DNA of 64,000 nt from Formosa sp. L2A11 (GCF_009796865.1 NZ_CP047028.1:2480001-2544000), one strand, 5' to 3'. Shown: positions 43,645 to 52,684, counted from the first letter of the stretch. Translations and numbers: made by a program. Notes: a model not told the origin generated them from the sequence alone.

Positions 43645-45388
43645 CTAAATCGAACGTTTTTCTTAAAAGCTCTAAGCTAGGATTTTTTTCGCACATTTTC
43701 TCGAATTTTTCACGAGGCGTATAAGCGTATTGTTTTTCCTTTTCTTCATTAATTTTAATGTCTAAGCTGACTTCAAAATTATTTAAACGTTTTCGTATAA
43801 AACTCATTAAGTGAAACTGACTTCTTTCCACTTCAACTTTGTTGGTCTGATTAGGGTATACAACGGTCATGGTTGTTTTTCCTTTTAATTTTGGTGTGTC
43901 TATAGATAAAATAGAAGCTAAATTATGCTTCCCTTCAGCTTCAAGTACACTTACAAAATCTTTCCAGGCAGTTTGCATATCTTCTTCAGTAAAATCGTCT
44001 GTGGGTAGATTTACTTCATCATAAACAACTTCATTTTGTTTAATTTCATGCTCTTTTTTTGCACGAATGCTTTTTAAAGATAATCCAGAAGTACGTTTGT
44101 TGTCTTTAGATAATACAATTTTTGGAATAGTTGAATCTGAAAATTGAGAAGTCACTGCTTTTTTTGCAACAGGAGTTGGTTGTGATGCAACTTTAACTGG
44201 TTCTTTCTTAACTTCTTGATTATTAGTGTTTGGAGTAGTAGGTTTATTAATCTGAATAGGAGTAATACCCTTTGCTCTGAAATAAGAAGGTGGAATTATG
44301 AAGCGTTTGCTATTTTTTTTTTCTCCATCAAAAGTGATAGAGGCAAGCTGCATGAGGCAAAGTTCGACTAAGAGTCGCTGGTTTTTACTGGTCTTATACT
44401 TGAGATCGCAGTCGTTGGCGAGCTCTATACCTTTCAGTAAAAGAGCTTGAGGCGATTTGTTTGCCTGTTCCAGATATTTCTGCTTCGTTTCTTCTCCTAC
44501 TTCTAAGAGTTCTACGGTTTGTGGAGTTTTACAGACTAATAGATCTCTAAAATGAGACGCTAAACCTGCAATATAATGTTGGCCGTCAAATCCTTTAGAC
44601 AGCGTATTGTTTAATTGTAATAATAGTTGTGGAATATTGTTTTCTAAAATAAAATCTGTACTTGTAAAGAAGGTTTCGTAATCTAAAACGTTTAAATTTT
44701 CTGTTACGGCTTGTCTGGTTAAGTTTTTACCGGAAAAACTAACTACACGATCAAAAATTGAAAGTGCATCACGCATAGCGCCATCTGCTTTTTGTGCAAT
44801 AATATGCAAAGCATCATCTTCTGCAATAACTCCTTGCTCTTTAGCAATATATTTTAAATAATTTTTAGCGTCTTTAACAGTAATACGTTTAAAATCGAAA
44901 ATCTGACATCTAGATAAGATGGTAGGAATGATTTTGTGTTTTTCTGTAGTCGCTAAAATAAAGATACAGTGTTTTGGTGGCTCTTCTAAAGTCTTTAAAA
45001 AGGCATTAAAAGCGGCCTGAGATAACATGTGTACTTCATCAATAATATAAACTTTATATTGACCTATTTGTGGTGGAATTCTAACTTGATCGGTTAGATT
45101 TCTAATATCATCTACCGAGTTGTTAGAAGCAGCATCTAGTTCAAAGACATTAAAAGCAAAATCTTCATCAAGATTATCACCTTCACTATCTTTACTATTA
45201 ATCATTTTAGCAAGTATACGTGCACAACTTGTTTTTCCAACACCACGAGGTCCTGTAAATAGTAGTGCTTGTGCTAAATGATTATTTTCTATGGCATTTA
45301 CTAAAGTATTGGTAATAGCTTGTTGCCCAACTACATCTTTAAATGTTTGGGGTCTATATTTACGAGCCGATACTATAAAATGTTCCAT
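43637..45388 (-). CDS. dnaX: DNA polymerase III subunit gamma/tau
   Basis: 583 residues. AAA+ clamp-loader motor: Walker A GPRGVGKTS near 46-54, ELDAASNNSVDDIRN near 88-102, Walker B IIDEVHML near 116, sensor region ILSRCQIFDF. It loads the beta clamp and organises the replisome. The usual four-Cys zinc finger after the Walker A helix is missing; the sequence runs LAKMINSKDSEGDNLDEDFAF instead. This loss seems to be typical of Flavobacteriaceae. First gene of an operon with the lipoprotein and miaE. Confidence 0.95.
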   Translation of the reverse strand: MEHFIVSARKYRPQTFKDVVGQQAITNTLVNAIENNHLAQALLFTGPRGVGKTSCARILAKMINSKDSEGDNLDEDFAFNVFELDAASNNSVDDIRNLTDQVRIPPQIGQYKVYIIDEVHMLSQAAFNAFLKTLEEPPKHCIFILATTEKHKIIPTILSRCQIFDFKRITVKDAKNYLKYIAKEQGVIAEDDALHIIAQKADGAMRDALSIFDRVVSFSGKNLTRQAVTENLNVLDYETFFTSTDFILENNIPQLLLQLNNTLSKGFDGQHYIAGLASHFRDLLVCKTPQTVELLEVGEETKQKYLEQANKSPQALLLKGIELANDCDLKYKTSKNQRLLVELCLMQLASITFDGEKKNSKRFIIPPSYFRAKGITPIQINKPTTPNTNNQEVKKEPVKVASQPTPVAKKAVTSQFSDSTIPKIVLSKDNKRTSGLSLKSIRAKKEHEIKQNEVVYDEVNLPTDDFTEEDMQTAWKDFVSVLEAEGKHNLASILSIDTPKLKGKTTMTVVYPNQTNKVEVERSQFHLMSFIRKRLNNFEVSLDIKINEEKEKQYAYTPREKFEKMCEKNPSLELLRKTFDLDV

Positions 45389-45405
45389 AGAAATACTTAG
45401 AACAA

Positions 45406-45413
45406 CAAAGTTA
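45406..45413 (-). promoter_or_regulatory. -7 promoter box (TAACTTTG) for dnaX
   Basis: Perfect TAnnTTTG on the minus strand, 17 bases upstream of the dnaX ATG. Confidence 0.6.
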
Positions 45414-45523
45414 AAAATTCGGGCTATATTTTAAAGTTATGTCCGTTAAAATTAACATGAGTTATTAACAATTTTCACAAATTTAATAAAAGCGAGTTTT
45501 ATAGTATACGTTGGTATTTATTG

Positions 45524-45531
45524 TATTTTTG
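45524..45531 (+). promoter_or_regulatory. -7 promoter box (TATTTTTG) for rnpB
   Basis: Perfect TAnnTTTG ending 5 bases before the predicted first base of the RNase P RNA. Confidence 0.65.
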
Positions 45532-45536
45532 CGGTC

Positions 45537-45847
45537 AAGTAAATCGCCTTATCGCTATTCTATTTATAGAGTGGAGGAAAGTCCGGACACCGTAGTGCAA
45601 CATAGTGGTTAATGGCCACCAGTCGTGAGATTAGGAAAAGTGCAACAGAAAGTATGTACAGGTAATGCTGTAGTGAAACCAGGTAAACTCTATGTGGTGC
45701 AATGCCATGTATACCAATGCTTGAGGGCGGCACGCTCGATTGTTGGAGGGTGGGCAGCTAAAGTGTATTAGTAATAATACATTCAGATAAATGATAAGGG
45801 CTTTTTCTTTTTAGAAAAAGTACAGGATTCGGCTTATAGATTTACTT
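45537..45847 (+). ncRNA. rnpB: RNase P RNA (bacterial class A)
   Basis: About 311 bases. The conserved 5' core GAGGAAAGTCCGGACAC lies at 45574-45590, ACAGAAA at 45645-45651, GATAAATGATAAGG near 45785, and the 3' core ACAGGATTCGGCTTAT near 45822. The ends pair: AAGTAAATC (45537-45545) with GATTTACTT (45839-45847) forms helix P1. It is the catalytic RNA that matures the 5' ends of tRNAs. A promoter box lies just upstream and a long hairpin terminator just downstream, so it is its own unit. Confidence 0.95.
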
Positions 45848-45855
45848 AAATAAAC

Positions 45856-45886
45856 AAGCCCTTTTTTAGTTTATAAAAAAGGGCTT
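45856..45886 (+). terminator. terminator of rnpB
   Basis: Thirteen-base stem AAGCCCTTTTTTA (45856-45868) / TAAAAAAGGGCTT (45874-45886) with a 5-base loop. The T run is inside the stem rather than after it, so termination strength is uncertain. Confidence 0.65.
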
Positions 45887-45894
45887 TGTTTTAA

Positions 45895-45928
45895 TATTGG
45901 TTGGTTGGTTATAAAAAAAATATTGGTT
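45895..45928 (+). repeat. short direct repeat TATTGGTTGGT
   Basis: Two copies (45895-45905 and 45917-45927) separated by an A/T-rich spacer, between the rnpB terminator and the NTF2-like gene. No function seen. Confidence 0.4.
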
Positions 45929-45937
45929 GGTATTATA

Positions 45938-46459
45938 CTATTTATCTTCTTCTAACGTTTTTTCTAGTTTTTCTAATTTTTCTGAAGCTAAATCTTCAAA
46001 AGCGACATAACCTGGTAAATTATCCCAATAGCTGTATTCTTTTACAATTTTTCCGTCTTTAAATAAGAAACGAGAAATAATAGGAATTTCAATTTGTTTG
46101 TTACTTCCTTTAAGAGTGCCTTTCCAATGTGCCCAACTATTTACCCATTTTTCTCCTTCATCATTAATTATCATTTCGCACTTAATACCTTCTTTAAAGT
46201 TGTAATCTTCAATATACGAACGACTATCTTTTCCTTCTGTTATAAGATTTGCGACAGGTCTAGACTCAAAAGAGTTTTCGAAAATTTCTGCATCTTCAGA
46301 ATATAAATCTTTTAAACCTTCATAATTTCCGTCTTCAAAATATTTATGTAATGTTTTTATTGTTTCAATCTCAGGAGACGAAGTTGTATATTGTTTTACA
46401 GGTTCTTTACAAGAAGTCATTACAACTAGAGAAAAAGCAAATAAAAATATTTTTTTCAT
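45938..46459 (-). CDS. lipoprotein with NTF2/SnoaL-like fold
   Basis: 173 residues. Lipobox VMTSC with Cys17. The mature domain starts SPEIETIKTLHKYFEDGNYEGLKDLYSED-like, with the IxxxxxYFEDGNYEGLKDLY pattern of SnoaL-type proteins, followed by WVNSWAHWKGT and FLFKDGKIVKEYSYWD, the last strands of the fold. Such folds bind small ligands or act as enzymes; nothing specific can be read here. Predicted membrane-anchored in the periplasm or outer membrane. Ends in a charged coil KLEKLEKTLEED. Confidence 0.75.
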   Translation of the reverse strand: MKKIFLFAFSLVVMTSCKEPVKQYTTSSPEIETIKTLHKYFEDGNYEGLKDLYSEDAEIFENSFESRPVANLITEGKDSRSYIEDYNFKEGIKCEMIINDEGEKWVNSWAHWKGTLKGSNKQIEIPIISRFLFKDGKIVKEYSYWDNLPGYVAFEDLASEKLEKLEKTLEEDK

Positions 46460-46647
46460 AATTAAAGCATTAAAAGCTCTATAAAATTACATCTTTTATA
46501 TTAATTTTAACAAAAATTATGATATTATTTTTTAAATTAATTTTAAAACGTTTGAGTTGTAGTGCTATTTCACTCGTTTTCTTAGGTTTAATTTATTGAT
46601 TTACAGTATTATATTAAAAAAAAAAACAAGAAGATGTTTACTTTTAA

Positions 46648-47205
46648 CTAATCTTCAGTCGTACTTTCTGGTTTTTTAAAAAAGCTAAACATGTTTCCTC
46701 CATAACTTTTAGAATAGTTGTAATATTCTAAATTAGATAAATCTGTATGTTTAGAATGCTCTACAACTAAAAGACCTTCATCTTCTAATAAATTATTTTT
46801 AAACACCAATTCTGGAATTTTAGAAAATTCTTCTAAAGGAAAGGCGTAAGGCGGATCTGCAAATATTATAGTTGCTTTAATTGTGGTTTGTTCTAAAAAC
46901 TTAAATACATCGCTTTTTATAACTTCAATGGGCATTTCAAAACCTTCTGCAGTTTCGCTTATAAATTTTGTACAGCCTAATTCTTGATCTACACACGTTA
47001 TTTGTGTTGTCCCTCTAGAGGCAAATTCATAGCTTATACTTCCAATACCTCCAAATAAATCAAGCACAGAAATATCATCAAAATAATATGTATTATTTAA
47101 AATATTAAATAGGGCTTCTTTAGCCATATCGGTTGTAGGGCGAACGGGTAGCTTTTTAGGAGCTGTAATTCTTCTTCCTTTGTATAATCCAGATATTATT
47201 CGCAT
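46648..47205 (-). CDS. rsmD: 16S rRNA (guanine966-N2)-methyltransferase
   Basis: 185 residues. N-terminal MRIISGLYKGRRITAPK and RPTTDMAKEALFNIL, SAM-binding LDLFGGIGSISYEFASRG, and the catalytic DPPYAFP motif are all present. It methylates G966 (E. coli numbering) in the 30S subunit. Its start overlaps the DUF3822 stop by one base (TAATG). Gene order DUF3822-rsmD recurs in Bacteroidota as I recall it. Confidence 0.94.
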   Translation of the reverse strand: MRIISGLYKGRRITAPKKLPVRPTTDMAKEALFNILNNTYYFDDISVLDLFGGIGSISYEFASRGTTQITCVDQELGCTKFISETAEGFEMPIEVIKSDVFKFLEQTTIKATIIFADPPYAFPLEEFSKIPELVFKNNLLEDEGLLVVEHSKHTDLSNLEYYNYSKSYGGNMFSFFKKPESTTED

Positions 47206-48026
47206 TAAAAACTATTTAAGATGATAAACTCGGCATGTTGAGTTTTTGGTTGTTTATTAAAGGTGAAATTATTTTTATGCTTACCAAATGATACATGGCG
47301 AACATATTTATAAGCAATATCGTATAAATCGCTATTTTCTTCTATGTCTCCCACAAAAACTAATGGAATAGTTTCTGGGTTTAGTTTTAATTGTTCTAAA
47401 GTGAATAGTAGATAATAAATAAAATCTTCTTTACTGCTATATTCAAAAGAATTATAAAACTGTAACATACCAGTTGCTACGCTTAATATTTCGAAATTTT
47501 TAGGGCCAACATGAATGTATAACTTTGGTTGGTCTGCATTTTTCTCTATTTGTAAGATACTTTCTATTAATACTGTAGAGAAATGTTTAAACGTAAATTC
47601 GCCAAATTGTTCGTAAATAAAATTATTTACGTTTACGTAAGGCACGTAAACATTTATACTATCGTTTATTTCTATTGCATCAAAAGTAATGAAATCTGAT
47701 TTTAAAATTTTAGAGTTGTATTTTAAATAATCAGCTAAACGATCTTTACTAAATAGGGGACTAGGGACTAAGGTAGATAATTCGTTACTATGAATAATTT
47801 GTATGTTACTAAATTCTTGTTGCAAGCATGTTTCGTTTTCAAATAAAGATTTTACATGCTCTAATAATCTGTATGGTGTTTCGTGCTTCTTAAAATCTTT
47901 ATGATTTAAAACTTCAACCTCTTGTGTTTCTGAATTTAATATACAAAAAGAAAGTCCACTCAAACTAATTTGAATGGACAATTCTATATGTGTTGTATTA
48001 TGTGTGCTATTATTCGTCGTCGCCAT
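47205..48026 (-). CDS. DUF3822 protein (actin-like ATPase fold predicted)
   Basis: 273 residues. N-terminal IQISLSGLSFCILNSET, then a repeated two-half layout with VPYVNVNNFIYEQFGEF and KLYIHVGPKNFEILSVATG, as in DUF3822. The family is predicted to have an RNaseH/actin-like ATPase fold; no activity is established. No signal peptide; cytoplasmic. It overlaps the upstream membrane protein gene by 17 bases and rsmD by one base, so the three are coupled in expression. Confidence 0.75.
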   Translation of the reverse strand: MATTNNSTHNTTHIELSIQISLSGLSFCILNSETQEVEVLNHKDFKKHETPYRLLEHVKSLFENETCLQQEFSNIQIIHSNELSTLVPSPLFSKDRLADYLKYNSKILKSDFITFDAIEINDSINVYVPYVNVNNFIYEQFGEFTFKHFSTVLIESILQIEKNADQPKLYIHVGPKNFEILSVATGMLQFYNSFEYSSKEDFIYYLLFTLEQLKLNPETIPLVFVGDIEENSDLYDIAYKYVRHVSFGKHKNNFTFNKQPKTQHAEFIILNSF

Positions 48027-48756
48027 AAGTTTTAGGCCAGTTTCCGTTTGTTTTAACTTCAGACATAGATCCTACCATTAAAGCATCTCCGTTTACATCG
48101 TCTACCGCAATTACTTGGTTTTCTTGAACAACTAAATCTGGATCTTGGTCGAAAAGGATAACACTTTTCTTAACAGAAGATTCAAATACAGGAATCTTAA
48201 TATCGTTTTGATCTATAGTTCCAGCTTCCATTTTAAATTTAGCACCTTCTGGTCCAATGCCTTTAGGAAGATTCATCATGGTTTTATAACGAGGCGATGT
48301 TTTGAATAAAGAATCTTTTACAGAAACAAAACCTAGCGTATCAATAATAATAATATCTTTTGTAGTTTCTACACCACCATATCTCTTTGTCATTTCTTCG
48401 TCAATTATAGTAGAATCACGACGTTGAGTAATTGTATATTTTGCTGTATCAATAAATTTAATTAAATGTTCAAAATCTCCTGCAAATTTACCTGTAACTT
48501 GTTTGTGAGCTAATTGAGCATCTCTAATGTCAATAAGTTTTTCAATTACTGCTGCATAACGCTGTTTCTTAATTTTGTTAAATTGAATTGGCGTGTATAC
48601 CGACATGTACGTTTGGTATCCCAAAAAGGCGATAAGTGCCCATAGTGCAATAATTATAACAGGTTTTAAACTAGTTGGTAAAAATTTGTCAATCAGCCAA
48701 ACTAAACCAATCGTTAGCAGGATAGAAGCAACTGCAATAAGAATTATTGTAAGCAT
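48010..48756 (-). CDS. two-helix membrane protein upstream of DUF3822
   Basis: 248 residues. Two N-terminal hydrophobic helices (about 2-23 and 32-50) are followed by a basic stretch (NKIKKQRYAAVIEKLIDIRDAQLAHKQVTGKFAGDF) and a periplasmic or cytoplasmic domain of about 170 residues with VQENQVIAVDDVNGDALMVGS near the end. The helix plus alignment-like segment IRDAQLAHKQVTGKFAGDF resembles pseudopilin-like domains in outline. Function unknown. First gene of the operon with DUF3822 and rsmD; promoter box at 48796-48803. Confidence 0.7.
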   Translation of the reverse strand: MLTIILIAVASILLTIGLVWLIDKFLPTSLKPVIIIALWALIAFLGYQTYMSVYTPIQFNKIKKQRYAAVIEKLIDIRDAQLAHKQVTGKFAGDFEHLIKFIDTAKYTITQRRDSTIIDEEMTKRYGGVETTKDIIIIDTLGFVSVKDSLFKTSPRYKTMMNLPKGIGPEGAKFKMEAGTIDQNDIKIPVFESSVKKSVILFDQDPDLVVQENQVIAVDDVNGDALMVGSMSEVKTNGNWPKTYGDDE

Positions 48757-48795
48757 AGTGTTTTTTGTTAATTAAATTTTATTTAAGGTCTAACG

Positions 48796-48803
48796 CAAAT
48801 CTA
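48796..48803 (-). promoter_or_regulatory. -7 promoter box (TAGATTTG) for the DUF3822-rsmD operon
   Basis: Perfect TAnnTTTG on the minus strand, 39 bases upstream of the ATG at 48756. Confidence 0.55.
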
Positions 48804-48849
48804 CAATTTTTTTTTATTCGTAAAAACCTAAGAGAGTAAAAATCATTAC

Positions 48850-48857
48850 TATCTTTG
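48850..48857 (+). promoter_or_regulatory. -7 promoter box (TATCTTTG) for the helicase gene
   Basis: Perfect TAnnTTTG 27 bases upstream of the helicase ATG at 48885. Confidence 0.6.
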
Positions 48858-48870
48858 AATAAAATTTTTT

Positions 48871-48888
48871 ATGAAGTCCCATAAATGA
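48871..48888 (+). other. five-codon upstream ORF overlapping the helicase start
   Basis: ATG at 48871 encodes MKSHK and stops with TGA at 48886-48888, overlapping the helicase ATG in an ATGA arrangement. It could couple re-initiation; it may also be chance. Confidence 0.3.
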
Positions 48889-50312
48889 ATACATCTCAAT
48901 TTTATTCCCTTATAAAACAGGCATTTCCGTTCAATCCAACCGCGAAACAAAATATTGTATTAATTCAATTATCTGAATTTATTTTTAATACCAACCCAAA
49001 ATCACTTTATGTGCTAAAAGGGTACGCCGGAACAGGTAAAACCACGATAGTCAGCACTATAGTGAGTAATTTGTGGCAAATTAAGAAAAGTGCTGTGCTT
49101 ATGGCTCCAACCGGTCGTGCAGCTAAAGTTATTTCTAATTATTCTAAAAAAGAAGCATTTACAATACACAAAAAGATATACTTTCCTCGTAAAGATAAAG
49201 GTGGAGGCGTAAAATTTGTGCTGCAACCAAACAAACATAAGGACACTATTTTTATTGTTGATGAAGCTTCAATGATATCTGATACTGCAGGAGAATCTAA
49301 ACTGTTCGAAAACGGTTCGTTGTTAGACGATCTAATGCAATATGTGTATAGTGGCCATCAATGTAAATTATTATTAATAGGAGATACAGCGCAGTTACCA
49401 CCAGTAAAATTAGATATTAGTCCGGCATTAGAACCTGAAGCTATTAGTTTAAATTACGATAAGGAAGTTGTTAGTATTGAGTTAGATGAAGTGGTTAGAC
49501 AAAATCAAGATTCTGGAATTTTATTTAATGCCACTATACTTAGAGAAACATTATCTGGTGAGTTTTTTGAAAGTTTTAAGTTTGATGTGAACCCTTTTAA
49601 AGACATTATCCGGCTAGTAGACGGTCAGGAAATAATGGACGCAATAAATGATTGTTACAGTGATTTAGGAAACGAAGAGACTGCAATTATTGTTAGAAGT
49701 AACAAGCGCGCAAACCTTTATAATCAGCAAATTAGGAATCGTATTTTATTTAATGAAAACGAACTTTCTGCGGGCGATTATTTAATGGTTGTTAAGAATA
49801 ATTATTATTGGTTAAAACCATCTACAGAAGCAGGATTTATTGCAAATGGTGATATTGTTGAAGTCTTAGAAATTTTTTCAATTAAAGAATTATACGGTTT
49901 TCGTTTTGCTGAAGTGAAAGTAAGAATGGTAGATTATCCGCGAATGATTCCTTTTGAAACCGTGTTGCTTTTAGATACCATTACTGCAGAAACACCTTCA
50001 TTGCCTTATGAGGAATCTAATAGGTTATATCAAGAAGTGATGAAAGATTATGAAGATGAAACCAGTAATTATAAAAAATTCACGAAAGTAAAATCTAATA
50101 AGTTCTTTAATGCCTTACAGGTTAAATTTTCTTACGCCATAACTTGCCATAAATCTCAAGGTGGACAGTGGAATACTGTTTTTGTAGAGCAACCGTACTT
50201 GCCAAATGGTATAGATAAAGATTACTTACGTTGGTTATATACGGCTGTAACGCGTGCTAAAGAAAAACTTTATTTAATAGGTTTTAAAGATGATTTCTTT
50301 GAAGAAGAGTAA
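48885..50312 (+). CDS. RecD-like superfamily 1B DNA helicase
   Basis: 475 residues. Walker A GYAGTGKTT at 46-54, Walker B IVDEASMI at 124-131, motif III LLIGDTAQLPPV near 163-174, and the UvrD-type C-terminal box TCHKSQGGQWNTVFVEQP and YTAVTRAKEKLYLIGF. An ATP-driven 5'-3' DNA helicase in cytoplasm, likely for recombination or repair; RecB/RecC partners are not adjacent. Standalone gene; the next gene downstream is on the other strand. Confidence 0.85.
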   Translation: MNTSQFYSLIKQAFPFNPTAKQNIVLIQLSEFIFNTNPKSLYVLKGYAGTGKTTIVSTIVSNLWQIKKSAVLMAPTGRAAKVISNYSKKEAFTIHKKIYFPRKDKGGGVKFVLQPNKHKDTIFIVDEASMISDTAGESKLFENGSLLDDLMQYVYSGHQCKLLLIGDTAQLPPVKLDISPALEPEAISLNYDKEVVSIELDEVVRQNQDSGILFNATILRETLSGEFFESFKFDVNPFKDIIRLVDGQEIMDAINDCYSDLGNEETAIIVRSNKRANLYNQQIRNRILFNENELSAGDYLMVVKNNYYWLKPSTEAGFIANGDIVEVLEIFSIKELYGFRFAEVKVRMVDYPRMIPFETVLLLDTITAETPSLPYEESNRLYQEVMKDYEDETSNYKKFTKVKSNKFFNALQVKFSYAITCHKSQGGQWNTVFVEQPYLPNGIDKDYLRWLYTAVTRAKEKLYLIGFKDDFFEEE

Positions 50313-50561
50313 AGTGTGTTGAGATTCTATTTAAAGCGATTCTAGGCTTTAAAAAACATATTTATTTATATAATTTTACTTCTTTCTTAACCTATTAAGA
50401 GGAGCTTTCTTTTGTAAGATTGTTTGCTACTCGTTAATCTTGAATTGTTTTAAGCACTCAAGGTTAATTATTAACCGTGACTCATGTTTCTTAATTAGGT
50501 CTGATTTTTAAACAAATTCAGAATAACGGTGAAAAATTAACGAAAAATAAAACGCATAAAA
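50313..50561. other. non-coding spacer downstream of the helicase
   Basis: A 306-base gap. It contains a short palindrome at 50462-50476 (GGTTAAT/ATTAACC) and the serCA terminator at its right end. I see no ORF, tRNA or recognisable RNA in the rest. Confidence 0.5.
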
Positions 50562-50593
50562 AAAACCGTCTAAATAACTTCAGACGGTTTTTA
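50562..50593 (-). terminator. terminator of the serC-serA operon
   Basis: Eleven-base stem AAAAACCGTCT (50562-50572) / AGACGGTTTTT (50583-50593) with a 10-base loop, 25 bases after the serA stop. Confidence 0.85.
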
Positions 50594-50618
50594 ATAAAAA
50601 TTTATATTTTAAATAGAC

Positions 50619-51569
50619 TTATAAAAGAATGCTAGCAATTTGTTGTGCTAATTCTGTTCCAATTCTATCTTGTGCTTCATTTGTCGCAGCACCAGTGTGA
50701 GGTGTTAACGATAAAGCGGGGTTCATTAATAATCCCATTTCTGGTTGTGGTTCTTTTTCGTAAACATCTAGAGCGGCTCTAGAAATTTTACCACTTTCAA
50801 TTGCTTTAACAAGAGCAATTTCATCTACAACACCACCACGAGCAGCGTTAACTAAAATTGCACCATCTTTCATGCTGTTTAATTCAGCTTCACCAATTAC
50901 GTAGCCATCTTGTGCAGGTACGTGTAGTGTTAAGAAATCTGCTTGTTTTAAAACATCTTCTTTAGATATTGTTTTGATTTCAAAACTTACTTTTTGTCCA
51001 TCAAAAAATTCTAATTCTAAATCAGCTTTTTCTAAGAAAGGATCGAAAGCAACAACTTTCATTCCTGCTCCTAAAGCAACTTTAGCTGTAGCTTGACCAA
51101 TACGACCAAAACCTAAAACACCTAATGTTTTTCCTTTTAATTCAGTTCCTTTAGCGTAAGCTTTCTTTAAACCTTTAAAGTTTTTGTCTCCTTCTAAAGG
51201 CATTTCTCTGTTAGAGTTATGTAAGAAACGAGATAAACCATATAAGTGACCAAATACTAATTCTGCAACAGAGTGAGAAGAAGCTGCTGGTGTATTAATA
51301 ACTTTTAATCCTTTTTCGCGAGCATAAGCAACATCAATGTTGTCCATACCAACACCCCCACGACCAATAACTTTTAGGCTAGGGCAGGCGTCTATTAAGT
51401 CTTTACGTACAGTAGTTGCACTTCTAACTAATAATACATCGATTTGGTTTTCGTTTATGTAATTGATTAATTGTTCTTGTGCTACCGTTGTTGTGATAAC
51501 TTCAAATCCATCTTTTTCTAAGGCATCAATTCCGCTTTGAGAGATACCGTCGTTTGCTAATACTTTCAT
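50619..51569 (-). CDS. serA: D-3-phosphoglycerate dehydrogenase (short form)
   Basis: 316 residues. N-terminal MKVLANDGISQSGIDALEK, NAD-binding GVLGFGRIGQATAKVALG near 150-167, and the catalytic His in LTPHTGAATNEAQ near residue 290. It oxidises 3-phosphoglycerate to 3-phosphohydroxypyruvate, the first step of serine synthesis. It lacks the C-terminal ACT domain, so serine feedback as in E. coli SerA is not expected. A second ATG at 51584 would add five residues. It follows serC by 50 bases in the same operon. Confidence 0.93.
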   Translation of the reverse strand: MKVLANDGISQSGIDALEKDGFEVITTTVAQEQLINYINENQIDVLLVRSATTVRKDLIDACPSLKVIGRGGVGMDNIDVAYAREKGLKVINTPAASSHSVAELVFGHLYGLSRFLHNSNREMPLEGDKNFKGLKKAYAKGTELKGKTLGVLGFGRIGQATAKVALGAGMKVVAFDPFLEKADLELEFFDGQKVSFEIKTISKEDVLKQADFLTLHVPAQDGYVIGEAELNSMKDGAILVNAARGGVVDEIALVKAIESGKISRAALDVYEKEPQPEMGLLMNPALSLTPHTGAATNEAQDRIGTELAQQIASILL

Positions 51570-51619
51570 AAGATTTGTCGTCATTTTTAAATGACTGATA
51601 TTTTATTGATTAATATTTA

Positions 51620-52684
51620 TTATGCTTTTCTTTCTAATTCACTCATTACTTCAACTAAAGCACCTACACTACTTAAAGGTAAAGCATTGTACATAGAAGC
51701 TCTGTAACCTCCAACACTTCTATGTCCGTTAATACCGTTCATTCCTGCTTCTTTTGCCATTGCGTCAAAAGTTGCAGTTAACTTATCGTCTACTAAATTA
51801 AAAGTCGCATTCATGTTAGAACGATCTTCTTTAGCAGCAAATCCTTTAAATAAAGGATTTAAGTCTATTTCAGAATACATTAACTGTGCTTTCTTTTCGT
51901 TTTCTTTTTCTATAGCAGCAATTCCACCTAAATCTTTTAACCATTGTAAGGTTAACATAGAAGTGTAAACTGCAAAAACAGGAGGTGTATTAAACATACT
52001 GTCTTTGTCTATAAAATTTTTGTAGTCTAACATAGAAGGAATTTTTCTAGTTACTTTTCCTAACATATCTTCTTTAATTACAACTAAAGTTGTTCCTGCA
52101 GGTCCCATGTTTTTTTGAGCTCCAGCATAAATAAGATCGAATTTAGAAAAATCTAATGTTCTAGAAAATATATCACTACTCATGTCGCATACCATTGGTA
52201 CTGGACTAGTAGGGAATTCTTTTATTTGTGTACCAAAAATAGTGTTGTTAGATGTACAGTGGAAATAATCTAAGTCTGAAGGTACAGTATATCCTTTTGG
52301 AATATAGTTGTAGTTTGCATCTTTAGATGAAGCTATTTCTGTAACATCTCCAAAAAGTTTAGCTTCTTTTATAGATTTTGCAGCCCAAGTTCCTGTGTTT
52401 AGATAACCTGCTTTGTTTTCTAATAAATTGTAAGCAGCCATTAAAAATTGAGTACTTGCGCCACCTTGTAAAAATAATGCTTTGTAGCCTTTACCTTCTA
52501 AGCCTAGTAATTCTAAAGCTAAAGCACTTGCAGTATCCATAACTTCTATAAATGGTTTACTTCTGTGCGATATTTCTATTAAAGATAAGCCGCTGTTGTT
52601 AAAGTCGATTACGGCTTCTGAAGCTTTTAGTAAAACTTCTTGAGGAAGGATACAAGGGCCAGCACTAAAATTGTGTTTTTTCAT
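51620..52684 (-). CDS. serC: phosphoserine aminotransferase
   Basis: 354 residues. N-terminal KKHNFSAGPCILPQEVL and the PLP Lys in AGAQKNMGPAG near 190-200, both typical of SerC. Converts 3-phosphohydroxypyruvate to O-phosphoserine; class IV aminotransferase fold, cytoplasmic. Directly upstream of serA. O-phosphoserine is also the reported substrate of cysteate synthase, linking this operon to the capA-capB genes. Just upstream lies a small inverted repeat AGCACC...GGTGCT-like near the promoter region. Confidence 0.95.
   Translation of the reverse strand: MKKHNFSAGPCILPQEVLLKASEAVIDFNNSGLSLIEISHRSKPFIEVMDTASALALELLGLEGKGYKALFLQGGASTQFLMAAYNLLENKAGYLNTGTWAAKSIKEAKLFGDVTEIASSKDANYNYIPKGYTVPSDLDYFHCTSNNTIFGTQIKEFPTSPVPMVCDMSSDIFSRTLDFSKFDLIYAGAQKNMGPAGTTLVVIKEDMLGKVTRKIPSMLDYKNFIDKDSMFNTPPVFAVYTSMLTLQWLKDLGGIAAIEKENEKKAQLMYSEIDLNPLFKGFAAKEDRSNMNATFNLVDDKLTATFDAMAKEAGMNGINGHRSVGGYRASMYNALPLSSVGALVEVMSELERKA

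Noticed and set aside
50313-50561. a small RNA gene between the helicase and serA
   Set aside because: Only one short palindrome; no promoter box with a matching terminator on the same strand and no recognisable RNA motif.
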